Assembly: GCF_932294415.1 (NCBI RefSeq)
Contig: NC_065536.1
Location: forward strand, 54,718,354 to 54,782,353
Length of the DNA: 64,000 nucleotides
Direction of reading: 5' to 3'
From: Quercus robur
Taxonomy: Eukaryota > Streptophyta > Magnoliopsida > Fagales > Fagaceae
Shown here: in pieces, positions 48,937 to 61,449 of the stretch
How the letters are laid out: each line of letters starts with the position of its first letter
Numbering within the stretch: position 1 is the stretch's first letter
Program-made: the position numbers and the translations under genes
The notes under the pieces: model-generated
What the model was told of the DNA's origin: nothing
What the model saw: the letters and a program-made list of their open reading frames with translations, nothing else
Databases searched by the model: none

Positions 48937-50797
48937 CTTATTTTTTGGACTAATGTTGTGAGAAACATGTGGAGATTTGAGGTGAGGTTTCAAATCCTGA
49001 GGGAGAGGATTGGCGATGAGAGAGGGAGAGAGAGAGGGGGGGGGGGTGGATCAGTCACAAAAAATACCAGGTTGGTGACAGAGCTCAACAGATCGGCAAG
49101 AGAGAACTTCAGTTTTGATACTTGTAAGTCTGATTTGCACAAATCGAGCTTTGGGGCTTCGTAGGTTCAAGAGAAAGAGAGGAAAAGAGAAAGAAAAAGA
49201 GTTGAGCAATTTTGGCAATGAGGATGTGGGCAACGATTGGCGGTAAGGATGAGGGTAATGTTCGGCCTGGAGGTGGGTGTCGGTTCAAGCTCTCCTCTCT
49301 ACTTTCTCTCTCTCTTTGCTTCGAGTGTGTAAGAGTGTGAGTGTGATAAGTGATGCTAAAAATGAAATGTAGGAAAATAAAAATGTAATTCATTTCACAC
49401 CAAAACCAACTCTATTTTACAATCAAAGAGAAAATGTTTCCAGGTTGATTGGATTTTCAATCCAACCAAACACCCATAAATGTGTAAAAATGTTTTTCGT
49501 GACTTTTTCAATCGTACCATACATAGCCTCATATGTGAAACAACAATTTCTCAATTTTTAGACCTCAAAAGTCAAAAAGCCCAAATTTTACATTTCAATT
49601 GTCTTCCTAGTTCCCACCAACGGAGTAAGCAACAAACCAACCCCATTTCATAAGCATCCATCCTTCCAAAACTCCTTCCATAGTGAATGCTTGCCATTAT
49701 TTCATAACCCTGCATATTTTGTTGGATCTGTGCGCATAATATTATCCATTTCAACTTCTATATATGCCGATGAGTATCTATCCATCAAAGATTTGGCCAT
49801 TAATAACGTTTCTATAGTTGAACACGTTTTTCTCTTGTGGACAACTTGGTTTCTATTAAACCATAAAAGTTAAAATCCACATATTTATCAGAATGTTGTG
49901 CTGTATAAGTGTAATCCTAGCCAGTCAAATTTTATCTGCCCAACTAGTTTTCCAGCCATGAATTTAAGGATCAATAGTGGAACATATCGATCCTTAATGC
50001 TAAATCAGATCCCACCATGTTGCTCTTGAGAAAAGCCATTTTAATAATAAATGCTCCAAGGATTTCTCTCCCTTATGCAAGTTAAACACACAATACACTT
50101 ACTGTTCTTACCATGTTAAATAAGTTGCAAACTATGTGGTCTAAAGTGGACCATTTAAAACACCACGTTTAATATTAAAACATAAACATCTTATATGTTC
50201 ATCTAAAATACTTTTTGTTTGTTTAAATCGAAAAATGCCAGTTTTTTAATTTCTTTTAAATTAATAATGGCATGACATTTTTATAATTTTTAAAAATGAG
50301 ATTTAGCCTATGTTTGGATGGAAAGAGATGAAAGGAGCGTAGATAAGAACTAAAATGTACTAAATTTTAATATATTCTAACTAGATTCCTCTCTACTCCA
50401 TTTTCCCTCTATCTCCTCCGATTTCAAAACATGCTACTGTTTATAGTTTGGACTTTGGATTCAAGGATATTACGGTTTAAGAGTTTTTCAATTTTCAACA
50501 TTCATAATCTACTAATCTTATCCAAGACAAAAGTCCCTCTTTATATACAAAAAAATTTTAAACCACAAGCTACTCATTTACGAATCAAATTTTTATATAT
50601 GAATCCGGATAGTGAGTGCTGACTGCTGAGCAACTTTTAGTTAAAAAGGTTTTTTTTTTTTTTTTTTTTTTTTATTTTTTTTTTTTTTTATTTTTTTTTT
50701 TTGATCTTTTAACACCGTTAAATGCAATCTTTCCTTATCAAGTGCAATCAAATACCCGTTAACATATATTACTAGTATAAAGAGTGAGGTCCCTCTT
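48937..50797. other. Intergenic, AT-rich, with homopolymers
   Basis: It holds a GA-rich/G-run stretch at 49010-49047 and a T-tract with a few A interruptions at about 50649-50702. Purine-rich and pyrimidine-rich blocks at 49160-49200 and 49290-49320 give short spurious frames. No gene was found. Confidence 0.6.
50649..50702. repeat. Long T-tract (T with rare A)
   Basis: About 54 nearly uninterrupted T residues. It could be the complement of a polyA tail of a lost retroposon or simple slippage. Confidence 0.9.
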
Positions 50798-51405
50798 CAG
50801 TAGTGACTTCAGGATTATTTTCTAGGGGGTTCGATAAGAAACATAAAGTATACAAAATTTCAAATAAAATATAAATTAAATATATTGACATCACCAAAAA
50901 AAAAATAAAAAAAATCTTAATACATAAAGTTTTACAATTGTCTTCTACGATGTTTCGTAATCTGAAATTATTGCATGATATCTTCATTATCAATCTTACT
51001 AGCTACATCTGTTTCAATGTACATAATCAAGCAATCATTCATCTACTAATTTCCTATTTGATTGATTTATTTAAAATTTTTTAAGATCTAAATGAGCTTT
51101 TTCTAAGGTTTAAGATTAGCAAATTCTAGTTTTGTTGTTGGGCTAATTAAATTTTTTTCCCAAATTTTAGATTAACTTGGTTTGTTCTTGAGATTTTTCT
51201 TTATGTTTAAAAAGGTTAAGATGTTGTAAAGAATTAAGATGATCATATTTAAGATTATTCCAGTTCGGCTTAAGGTTAGGGTGTTCAAATTTTTATTTGA
51301 AATGTCAAAACAGGAAAAATAAGATAAAAAATATTATAATAAATTTTTTTGGGTCCAATTCAGGGGTTCACTTGAACCCCTGGGCTCCAAGTGGAGCCGC
51401 CCCTG
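50798..51405. mobile_element. hAT-like non-autonomous element, 608 bp
   Basis: It starts CAGTAGTGACTTCAGGATT and its right end complements to CAGGGGCGGCTCCACTTGG, the CAG-start ends usual for a common plant hAT-like family. The flanks TCCCTCTT (50790-50797) and TCCCTTTT (51406-51413) are an 8-bp target duplication with one mismatch, as expected for hAT. The inside is non-coding. Confidence 0.65.
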
Positions 51406-51997
51406 TCCCTTTTACTTCTTTAAAAAATAGTCTCTTTGTGAGCATCCAGTAAAATTTGGAACGTGAGGAATAATCAATGGGTAATTACACATAACTCACA
51501 TGTGGTTTAAGCGAAAATCACTTTGCCTACCCGTGGTTAGAAAAGTGTCACTTAACCTACTTGTGGTATGTTTCGTTTGTTTTCCGTAACCTACCTCTGT
51601 TAAAATCAGGGGTAAATAAGTATTTTTACTCAAATTTTATGTCTCTCTCTTCCCAAAACAAAAAGAAGATACTAAAATAAGAGAAAATAAGATCAAAAGA
51701 TGTTATTTGTAAGAATTTAGAAACTTGTCTCAAGAACTCCAATAAATCACAAACTATATTTTTGTAACACACTCAAAAGAAAATAACACAAAAGGAAAAT
51801 TTTACTTAACCCATTAACTTATTTTCTTCTCTATACATTAATTTATTCCTCACGCTCTTTCTGCTCCTCTCTCTCTGCGTTCTGTCCATGTCTCTCTCAT
51901 CTCTCACACTCCAGTTCAGATCGTCGGCAGCTTTGGGTCGTGGTGGCTTGGGTGATGACTGTGGAGGAGCACGAGTTGGCTGTGTTGGTTCAGTATG

Positions 51998-52080
51998 GGT
52001 TTTGAGGAGGAGCACGATGTTGGATTGGGTCTGGGTTTTGAGGAGGAGCATGACGTTGGGTTGGATTTGGGTTTTGAGTT
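51998..52080. repeat. 35-bp direct repeat, about 2.4 copies, inside the Mutator-like element
   Basis: GGGTTTTGAGGAGGAGCA recurs at 51998 and about 52033, with a partial third GGGTTTTGAG at about 52069. Confidence 0.8.
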
Positions 52081-52401
52081 ATGTTTTCTTCTTCTTCTTC
52101 ACTTCCATTTCTTTCTTTTAGCTTTTCAATTTCTTTTCAACTTTACTATGGATGGGTTGGATCTTGTGCAGAATTATTTTTGTTTTTATTTAAATTCTTT
52201 CTCCAGCAAAAACAATCCCAGCAACCAAAACTCAAACAAAATTTCGGAAAAAAAAAATCTTAGCAATCATTGAAACTTAAAGCAAACACATGAACCAAGC
52301 CTAGCAACCACCACAACACAGATCGCATAACCAAACCACAACCCACCACTGTACCAAACCCAGCAACCAACACCATCATGAGACACTGATCTGCCACATC
52401 T

Positions 52402-52723
52402 CCACCACCTCACGCACGTCGATCTCAACACCATGATCTGCCAAACGCCCACATCCCACGCCAGTAGACCCACTTTGGTGAAGAGTTCTGAGAATTGAGA
52501 GGGAGTTTGATTGAAAAGAGGAAAGAAATATTGAGATAAATTTTCACAAAACCCTCCCTTTTCCACCACCCCGCGCACGCTGATCTCAACACCACGATCT
52601 GCCAAACGCCCACGTCCCACGCTGGTAGACCCACTCTGGTGAAGAGTTCTGAGAATTGAGAGGGAGTTTGACTGAGAAGAGGAAAGAAAGAGTGAGATAA
52701 ATTTTCACAAAACCCTCCCTTTT
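52402..52723. repeat. 161-bp tandem duplication inside the Mutator-like element
   Basis: Two adjacent copies, 52402-52562 and 52563-52723, share GATCTCAACACCA, ATCTGCCAAACGCCCAC and AAGAGTTCTGAGAATTGAG with about a dozen differences. The minus-strand frames over it (52267-52792) are overlapping artefacts of this duplication. Confidence 0.85.
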
Positions 52724-53213
52724 GATCTTGTTTCTCTTGCATTTTTGTGTTATTTTTTGTTTTGGGAGGAGAGAGACATAAAATTTGAGCAAAAATACCT
52801 ATTTACTCCTGATTTTAACAGAGGTAGGTTACAGAAAACAAACAAAATATATCTCAGGTAGGTAAAGTGATACTTTAAATCATGGATAGGCAAAATGATT
52901 TTCACCCAATTCACAAGTGGATTTAGTGTAATTACCCCAGTAATCAAACACAGGAGGAACTGGATCATCAATCACGGGACGGCGCACACACAAGTAATTG
53001 GCGCGTCAAACTTGATCGTTAGACTATTCATTTCATGACACTTGTACGACGTCGATGTATCGCTGTCTAAAACGGTGTCGTTTTGTCCGATTCGCACTTC
53101 CACATTGACGTGTTCATTCAACGTAATAGTAAAGCTTCCGTTTCCGTAAACACAAAAGCTCAAAGGCTGCAACAGTTGCCACACGGCTCTCTCTAGTCTC
53201 GCCTATATAACGC

Positions 53214-53220
53214 CACGTTC
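53214..53220 (+). promoter_or_regulatory. TATA box of the TPR-like gene
   Basis: TATATAA in the context CGCCTATATAACGCCACG lies about 195 bp before the start codon. The leader between has a strong pyrimidine patch (about 53364-53410, CTCTCTCCC repeats), a usual plant core-promoter feature. Confidence 0.6.
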
Positions 53221-53414
53221 ACATTCTTTTCAAGACAATAATCCCCTTATCAAATCCACAATTTCCAAAGCCATTGTAAGCCAAAAAAGGGGCCTTTTAG
53301 TCATTTCCAACTTCATCAACTACCCAAATTATCTACCCCAACCGTCTTTTCAGCGGGAAACCCCATCTCTCTCCCTTCACTCTCTCTCCCTTTCTCTCTC
53401 TCTTTTCTCAATCC

Positions 53415-56400
53415 ATGGCCGTGGTTATCGGAAATCTCGCTCTGTTACTAGACGTGATTTCGCCTCGTACCGTAATACTAGACCGTAAGACTCGTCCGGT
53501 GTCGCTCGACGTCGTTTTGAATTTGCTGAAGAGAGACCCTCACCACCACCAAGCTTACTACGCTTCAATTGCGTCCAAGAGCTTCGATTCGGACGGCGAA
53601 GCTCGGCACCAGCGAGTGGTGGCGCGTGGGAAGTCGAAGTCGAAGGTGAACGGCGTGGACTTCGACGCGAGCTCGAGCGACGAGGAAGGGAATGGAGACG
53701 GCGAGGGAGACGAGGAGAGTTTCGATTGGGAGAAGGAAATGCGGAGGAGAGTGAAGGAGATCGAGGAGAGGAAGGAGTTGGAGAAGAAAGCCGAGGAGTT
53801 GCAGAGTCGAATGGAGGAGGAGGGCGGTGAAGGCGGCGACGAAGGTAAGGAAGAGACCGAGGAAGAGAAGAGAGCGAGAGTGAGAAAAGAGCTCGAAAAG
53901 GTTAGCTAGCTTGTAAATTTAATTCCTCTTCACGCTTTGTTTGGTTCCTCAGAAAAACTTGCGAGAAAAAAGAAAAGAAAGTAATTCCTCCTTATGTATT
54001 TTCTTTGCAGGTGGCTAAGGAGCAGGCAGAGAGGAGAGCAACGGCACAGTTGATGTTCGAATTGGGCCAAAAGGCTTATGGGAAAGGGATGTACGGACGG
54101 GCAATTGAGTTTCTTGAAGGTGCCCTTACTATTATCCCTAGGCCCACACTATTTGGTGGTGAGGTTGGTTTGAATAATTTGATACCCACTACGGATCTTT
54201 TTTTTTTTTTTTTTTTTTTGGGTTTCGAGATGTTTGATGATCACCTTACTGATAACCGAAAGACGTGTTTCGATTGCGGTTTTTTTCGTGTCTCTCCATT
54301 TTGCAGATTCAGATATGGCTTGCTATGGCTTATGAGGCCAATAATCGCCACGCGGATTGCATTGCACTTTACAAGCAATTGGAGAGGCATCACCCCAGTG
54401 TCAGCATCCGACGCCAAGCTTCGGAACTTCGCTACATTTTGCAGGCACCAAAGCTTAAGATAACTCAAGAGGAGATGGTTACCATTCCTCTGATTGGTTC
54501 TACTTATGACAGGTATATTTGGTTTTTTTATTTTTATTTTTTTTTATTTGCTTTGTTGGTGCTAGAGAAATGGATCATGTGAGGCTAGAAGTCACGTACG
54601 AGAGTTTTTCTAGAAATGAGAGGGATAAGAATGAATTGGTCACCTTGTACCCTTTCACGAAGAGTTTCACTCTCATGAAGGGTTGCAACTTTAGGAACAA
54701 GTCAACCCTTTGTAAAGGTCACCTCCATTCAGTAGAGAAATAAACTACAATAGAAGTTATCACCACTTCTTTAAGAGACAGAGCAGGAAATCTAGTGTGT
54801 GGGGGTCCACTATTATTATGGTGTGATTGCTGATCACCCCTATAATACAAACATCTCTCACTTGATCACACTATAACAATAGGTGATAAACTATATTTGG
54901 TTGGCATGAATACATTGATACCAACTAGGTGAAAATGCTAGATCTTATCTATGACTCATCATAGATTGGCATTGGATAGTGACAGAGGCCATACATGCGC
55001 ATACTATTATCAGTTTTGATTGCAACCTTTCTAATGTACTTATTTTACTAATAGCATACTTTGGATGTCTTACAATTCACTATCATTCAAGCGATCAACA
55101 TCGGTTTTCAGTCCTATTAAAAGCATGCAACCGATTACTGCACTTATAATAAGACCACAACAGAACACAGTCCACACTCTTACAAGAATAAAAAAAAGTT
55201 AGTCTTACACACCAAGCTATGTGTCTATTTCTGTTTTTCAAGAACTTCCTCTAATGCCCAATTGACAAAAGTTTTCTTTGAACACCTTACCAATGACTTT
55301 GGCACAGCTTGGGCTTAGATATCATCCAGAATCATTATAATTTAATTAGTGGACTTTAAATCCATGTGATCTGTGAAATCTGTACTCCTTCAGTGTCCTT
55401 CTGCCTTTAACTGGCCAATTACATCCCTCCGTATAAGATGCATACAATCGTTCATCCAAGCATCCTTGGATCCCACCAACTATGCAACCATCCATTAATC
55501 ATTTGGAACATGTAAAATTCAGCCCTCACTCCCTTGAGCCATGTCACCATGCCACTTCATCATTAAACATGTTATGCATTATACTCCTGCATCAGATTCG
55601 ATCTGTTCTATTTAGTATTCAAGTCTATTGTTTTTGTTTATTGCTGAATAGTATGCAACTCTATTAGATCAGAGTCTTTCTGCTCTCAAAGAGGGTCTTT
55701 TTTGATGCTGTGGAACCTCACCAAGGCAGGGCCCTTTGGACCCACCCTTGGGGACTAAACCACACACATGACCCCATCCACTATAACTGTGTATCGGGTA
55801 ATCTAAGGAAACTCTTAGTGGGGATCAAACTTAGGATGTCTGGGTCTATAGCTCATTCTAAGCCTCCAACTACTAGGCTGCACCATGACGGGTCTCCCAA
55901 AGCTGGTTGTTAAAGACATGGAGCAGAATTTTTGTATTTTTCTTTTGAATGCTCAGATGGCATGACCACTAGTGTTAAGGTGGCTGGGAGTGCGGTTTGT
56001 TGCCAAATAAGGAAGTGGTTTAGGTTTATAATGATTGGGGGATTGGAACAAGGTGGCCATCATGATGCACATTTGTTTGCACAATCTGGAGCCTGAATCT
56101 ATTTGAATTGTCTAGGTTAAAATTTGGTTGTTAGAAAACCAAATTTCTGGTGTGTTACCACAGAACTGTCATGGGGTAGGGAGGAAAATTCTAAAATCTT
56201 GGGGAGTAGGTTAGGACCTAGGTCCTTCCTAATGTATCAGGTTGGTGATGGGGCCACATGATCACTGGCACCAAATGGTGTCCTATATTTTAGATATGAC
56301 CATTGGGTGATCTATGATGTGGCTAGCAGTTTTGATGCTAAGTTGTCAAGTGTCCTGCAGAACTGAGCTTGGATGTGGAGGCTAGTAAGTTCAGAAGCAT

Positions 56401-59400
56401 TAGTAATGATACAAAGCAAGCTCCCAATGGTGCCAATCAGGGAATCTGATAGGACGATTTGTATGACTACCAAAACAGGAGATTTTTCTTTTGCAGAAGG
56501 TTGGGAGCAGATTCCTTTTAAAGTCCCTGTGGTTAATTGGTGGAAGATGGTCTAAATTTCCAAAACAATATCAAGGCATGTGTTTAGCTGTTGGCTTGCA
56601 GTGAGGAAAAAATTTATAACAAAGGGTAGATTGGCAGCCTGGGGCTATAAGGGTGACTTGCTGTGTGTATTTTACAGATTAAAGATGGAAAATAGAAACC
56701 ATCTCTTCTTTTTGAGTGACCTTTTTCTAAGAGAATTCAGAAGGCAGTTATGCATCTATGCCTTCATGAGGACCCTAAGGTTGATTGGGAGAAACTTGTT
56801 GAGTGGGGTGTTAACACCTGGAAGGGAAAAAACCACTTGAGATCTTTGGTCTGCAGGTTGAGATTAGGTGCTGTCATTTCTAATGTCTGGAAACAGAGAA
56901 GCACTATTAACTACCAAAGGTCTATGTGTTCTGAAGAGAGGGAGATAGCTGCTATTTAAGCAGGAAGTGTAGGCAAAGATAGAGGGAAGTGGTCCTTAGC
57001 CAAAGTCTCATCATAATAGGATTGTTTGTTGTAAATGGGGTTGCTGCATTTGTTATGTAAGAAATGGAAGATAGCCTTTGTAGCTGTGTTTGTTCCTCAC
57101 AGGATATCTAATGAGAACTTGTTTATAACTGTTTGTTTGTTTCTGGTTTCAGCGTATTAATAAAATCTTTCTTGCCAATTAAAATAAAAAGTTTGGGCTT
57201 AGAAAGAACTTTCATATTCAGAGTCAAAGATGCCCCCTTTATCAATGTTGATTGGATCCAATTTTGTAAAACTTCACAAACATGGCCCAATGACTTAAAT
57301 GTTGACCCATGAATCAAAATGGCATGTCAAGCATCCAACCAATTCGGTTGTGTACTCTTGAGCATTTTCTTCTTTTCTTATGTATGTACTATTATGTCGT
57401 TCATTGCCAATACATCTTTTCCATCTGCCAGTCTTACCATCCTGCTCCCCATGCTTGCCTCCTTTCTTCAGCTTTAACTGGCCTTTCTACTTCATCAGTC
57501 CAGCATAATTCAAGACCGGTTTTTTGTTGGTCATCAGTTCTCAAGCATTTTCGTGTCTTCACCATCACTATGTAAGCGACTGTTAGGCCCTTCTCCATCG
57601 TGGTGTTCTTCTTGGCCTTTGCAAGTGCCATGCAGGATTCGTCACAAGCACTTCAACCTACATGATTGTGGTTTTCAGCATTTGAAATGGTTGCTTCCTT
57701 ACTTGTTCCTCATTTTTCTACACTCTTCTTCATCATCTTCTCCAAACATTATTATCACACAACACTATCGTGACATTGTTCTAGACGGTCCATAGGTTCC
57801 ATTGGTTGTGGTCCACTTCTTTCCTTTCTCTATGTCTCACTGGACTTGAACCGCAGGCAGCACTTTGAGTCAAGGGCTGTTGTACTTCCACCAATGCCCA
57901 TCAACCCCATGGATTTATGGTGCCTTTTGAATTCACAGATTAGGACAGCTGTTATTCACATGTTCTCCGTCATACAGTGCTGTCGTGAGTACCATGCAAA
58001 AGTTTTGCAGTTGAGGTTTATGATATCTTCTTCCAATTGCCCCTCTCATCCATTTTTTCAGTACACATGCTTGATGGCATTACCAACACATGCACAGTCA
58101 TGGTGACAAATTCATGGTTGCCACAATTCTTGTTTAAGACCTTGTATCTGAAACCTGATACTTAAGTCCACTGTTGATCCTAGAGAAATGGAAGTCTTGT
58201 GAGGGTGGAAATCACATGCAATGAGTTTCTCTATAAATGAGAGGGGTAAAAATAAAATCTCCTGAAGACTTGGGGTCTATTTATAGACACCCTTGTACCC
58301 TTTCATTAAGAGTTGCAACCCTTAAAGAGGGTGCAACTCTAGGAACAAATAAAACCCCTTGTAAGGGTCATCCATTTACTAAAGAAACTCACCACATGGG
58401 AATTATCACCATTTCTTTAGGAGACGGAGTTGGAAATCTAGCATGAGAGGGGTGCAATATTGTTACAGTGTGATCACCCTCTATAATACCAAAACGTTCA
58501 CATGCACTGTATGATACAATTGTTGGTTCTAGTTATGACAGGTAAGTTAGGTTCTGTATTTTGTTCCATATTTATTGGGCTATGGCTGTGCCTAAGTTGC
58601 CTACTGAAGGTTACTTGTCTTACCCAAAATTCCCTAGTGCCTGTGTCAGTGCTCTCATTTGTCTGTCTATTGCATTGTTGTTGTTCAACCTGTCAATCAT
58701 CAAGCATGAAACAGAAATTTTGTGGTGCTAAAATAGCTAACTGAACCCCCCCCCTCTTTCTCTCTCTCCCCCTCTTCAATTTCCTCTGATTGACATGCCT
58801 ATCTTGTCTCGATTGACTCTTATAGTATGTAGGTCCTTGACCAGTCAAAGTACTTAATATGTAACCAGTTTATTTCAGAGTCTTGCTCCATCAATTCTAG
58901 AACTTCTTATGAGAGATGCTGTTCCTTGTTGGTATTATTTTGTGAGAAGATATGCTGTATATGATATGTCTTTACTTGACTTGGACAGTGTTTGTAGGCA
59001 GCCACCATAACTGAACCAATGAGAAGTATCAACGACTTCAACTGGCTCCAAAAATGATATAAACTCATCTTAGGGTTACCCAGTTACTTGGATACTATAA
59101 TGCCTTCTATTGAAAAACAAATTCATTTTTATGGACCAGCTGCAATTTATATCAAACTTTAAGACATGTGATGAATAAGTGAATACGACGTTCTTGGATT
59201 ATTTACTGCAAACAGGAGGAGCAAATGGCGATGACTTCTAAGTTACTTTGTGTATGAGTTTTATTTCTCTGTGGAATGGGGTGGGGGTTGTCCTGGTGAC
59301 TGGTGATCAAAGTTGCTGTAAGATTACTGAACTTAAACATTATTTTCTTTTTGGGTGAGTTTATTTATTAAATAGAGGATCTGTGTATATTACCTTTTGC

Positions 59401-59817
59401 AAATACTTTTCATCAGTTCTTTTGCTTGTTCATAAATTGAATGACATTGGCCTCAATTAATGCCATCCATGACTTTTTCCTTGTACTTTTTACATCTGAG
59501 AAGTATTTGAATGCACGTTCACTGACCGGACATATTTCAGATACTGATTTTTGTGACTTCGAGTACATTCCAAACTAATTGGATATGTTCTTTTGTGTGA
59601 TTATTTTAGCTACGCTGGAACATGGACTGATAAATACAAGGACAAGGATGAAAGGAGAATTGGGTCAACAACCAATCAGCTTCCATCATCTAGAGATTAT
59701 CTAGGTGACTTTCTGGTTTGGCGACCTCCTATTGGATTGGAGAAAAATGGAGCTTTCTGGGCAGCTTTGACATTATGGTTGGGCTTGGTTGGAGCTATCA
59801 TCTTTCTCCAGAGATAG
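53415..59817 (+). CDS. TPR-like protein with C-terminal membrane anchor, probably plastid
   Basis: Exons: 53415-53900, 54011-54163, 54307-54512, 59610-59817. These give 350 aa with consistent phases. The N-terminal 60 residues lack acids at first and could target a plastid. Residues about 85-165 are extremely acidic and then a charged coiled coil (Glu/Lys/Arg-rich). Residues 163-240 contain paired helices like TPR units (MFELGQKAYGKGMYGRAIEF and WLAMAYEANNRHADCIALY). A conserved-looking tail (YAGTWTDKYKDKDERR) precedes one membrane helix (FWAALTLWLGLVGAIIF) next to the C-terminal Arg. The Arabidopsis counterpart is, I think, a TPR-like plastid protein of unknown role. Intron 3 is 5.1 kb and full of old elements. 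The ATG at 53415 follows the pyrimidine patch and is the first in frame. Confidence 0.85.
55685..55895 (-). mobile_element. tRNA-derived SINE-like unit
   Basis: Read on the minus strand it starts with an A-box-like TAGTAGTTGG (55875-55866). About 35 nt later comes a B-box-like AGTTTGATCCC (55831-55821), which is the spacing of tRNA-type Pol III promoters, and then about 130 bp of unrelated body. Flanking duplications were not identified. Confidence 0.45.
56150..57185 (+). mobile_element. L1-type LINE fragment (zf-RVT region)
   Basis: Plus-strand frames read SDRTICMTTKTGDFSFAEGW, then VPVVNWWKMV, then HVFSCWLAVRKKFITKGRLA. This is the usual pre-zf-RVT and zf-RVT stretch of plant LINEs, with at least one stop and a frame change. 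It ends near TTCAGCGTATTAATAAAATC at about 57150. It lies inside the LTR-like element in the TPR gene intron. Confidence 0.6.
58520..58544 (+). other. Second copy of the exon-3/intron-3 junction of the TPR-like gene
   Basis: 25 bases match the exon 3 end and donor (54491-54515) at 22 positions: both contain TTGGTTCTA, TTATGACAG and GTA. The copy has a better donor (ACAG|GTAAGT) than the one in use (ACAG|GTATAT). Weaker T-rich similarity runs on for about 30 bp. It lies just beyond the right end of the LTR-like element. Confidence 0.65.
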
Positions 59818-61449
59818 ATCATACTTACATATGTCATTTGTATTTGTCAATTCATCATATGTGTCCAATCAAAATTATAGTAGTTGTTCTTAAGTTCTCT
59901 GTGTAATTTTATGCCCAAGTCTTTGTGAAAAAGTTGTATGTCTGAAATAGAAAGATTGTTTATATCTTACCTATCAAAAAATAAAGAAAGATTGTTTATA
60001 TCTTAGTTTTCTTATAACGAGTGTATTCTTTTCATCTACTCATAAAGTTCCTTCTTTACTAACACTAGCATCCCTGAAGCCTTTATTGATGCACGGCTGA
60101 ACTTCTTCGAAGAGACTGTCCAATTTTGTGAAGGAATGCTTTAGGGCATTCACAACAGACTCCAGATCCCAAACCCAAAATTTGTGAAATTTACAGTGTC
60201 TCGCTCCATCGGGCAAAGTACTGTAGCTAAATATATATTTTTGTAATGATTTTTTCCCTCAAAATTTATTTATGCTAATGATTTGTTCTTCTCTTAATTG
60301 GTTAGGTATAGTATCACCATAAAAATATGAAAAAAGCCCCATCCCAATGGATCCCCTTCGTTGCCTCTTTTGCCCTTTCCCATGGATCATCCAAATTTGG
60401 AGCCTCAAAATAATTATAAGACACAAATTCATTCTCTGGCTCCTCACTAGGGAAAATTTCCCAACCAACATGACATTAGGCAGTAAGTTCAATGTCTTCA
60501 CTGTTCAATACCCATAGCACATGATGCATTGATCAGCCTAAGACTCATGAACACACTTTTTTCTTAACTGCTTATACACAAATCATTGTTTGGCACAACT
60601 TGGTAGTATGGTCCGTTAACCTGACCTCCTTCCAACCCAGACCAGTCGGTGAATGACTCACTTTCAATTAACCTTATGTGATTGCTTAAAATTCTAAAAA
60701 GCTCCCTTTCAATTTAAATATTGCCTCTCATAAAAAATTTAATACTGCCAAATTAATAGCAAATTGAAGAGAGTTTTTGTTACATCTTGTTTAATTGATT
60801 ATTATTTTTGGAGTGTTAATTTTTTTAGTTATGATTTATTGTTTGTTTTTATTTTTGGATATAAGATATGAAAACTTAGTGGAAATTGTTTAAATTTGTT
60901 ATTAGATAATTTTCAGTAAAAAATATTATTTGTTATATTTATTTGTATTATTGAATAAAACAGTAATTTACTTGTTTATGATGTTACGGATTGGTTCAAC
61001 TGATCAGGCTAGAAAATCAAAAATCACTCCTTTTGATTAAAGATGGCCAAGTCCCTTTTGTCATCACCCTATTTTGAAGCTCTAATTTTCTTAAACTATT
61101 CGGTGTCATAAAAAATGCCATTTCACCAAGAAAACCAAAAAACATTTTGAGTTTTAACTGAAAATTCAACTGTTTTATAATCGGAGTAAAAGTGATTCCA
61201 TACCAAAAAGTATTAAAAATTTCTTTCGGATTTGATTATTCAAAGTTCAAAGTAGGATTTAAATATATAACTAAAATAAAGAAATTAAACAAATTAGCCA
61301 AATTTACAATATAAAAGACTGTAAAATGTGTTGTTCACTGCAGATATTATAAGACTCTGGTATGAGCGGTATAAAAAGTTGAAACACTAGCTTCTTTTGA
61401 CAACCACATACAAAATATCCTATTTCTTTGGCAGATAGATTTCCTGCTC
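59818..61449. other. Intergenic between the TPR-like gene and CRR42
   Basis: AT-rich, about 1.6 kb. The segment at 60140-60240 (GGGCATTCACAACAGACTCC ... ACTGTAGCTAAATA) looks like one end of a common plant MITE family, but no partner end was found. No gene was found. Confidence 0.5.

Larger units (their letters stand above)
51479..52938. mobile_element. Mutator-like non-autonomous element with long terminal inverted repeats
   Basis: About 180 bp at each end are inverted copies. The left starts GGGTAATTACACATAACTCA and the right complements to GGGTAATTACACTAAATCCA. Both continue through CTGTTAAAATCAGG and CAAATTTTATGTCTCTCTC. Flanks AATAATCAAT (51469-51478) and AGTAATCAAA (52939-52948) fit a 10-bp target duplication. 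Length is about 1.46 kb and there is no transposase. The core carries internal direct repeats. It sits about 0.5 kb upstream of the TPR-like gene. Confidence 0.7.
54554..58500. mobile_element. Old LTR-like element in intron 3 of the TPR-like gene
   Basis: Two direct repeats bound this stretch: 54554-54860 (starts TGTTGGTGCTAGAGAAATGG) and 58172-58500 (starts TGTTGATCCTAGAGAAATGG). Both end ...TATAATAC plus a short stretch finishing TCA, so both have TG...CA ends. The right copy has a CTATTTATAG box. Identity is roughly 70 percent by eye, which suggests an old insertion. The internal 3.3 kb has no gag or pol match and contains a SINE-like unit and a LINE fragment inserted later. No clean 5-bp target duplication was found. 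Confidence 0.5.

Noticed and set aside
52267-52792. Three overlapping minus-strand ORFs with similar peptides
   Set aside because: They arise from the 161-bp tandem duplication inside the Mutator-like element.
57190-58165. Short plus-strand ORFs in TPR intron 3
   Set aside because: No domain or repeat link found; likely decayed element interior.
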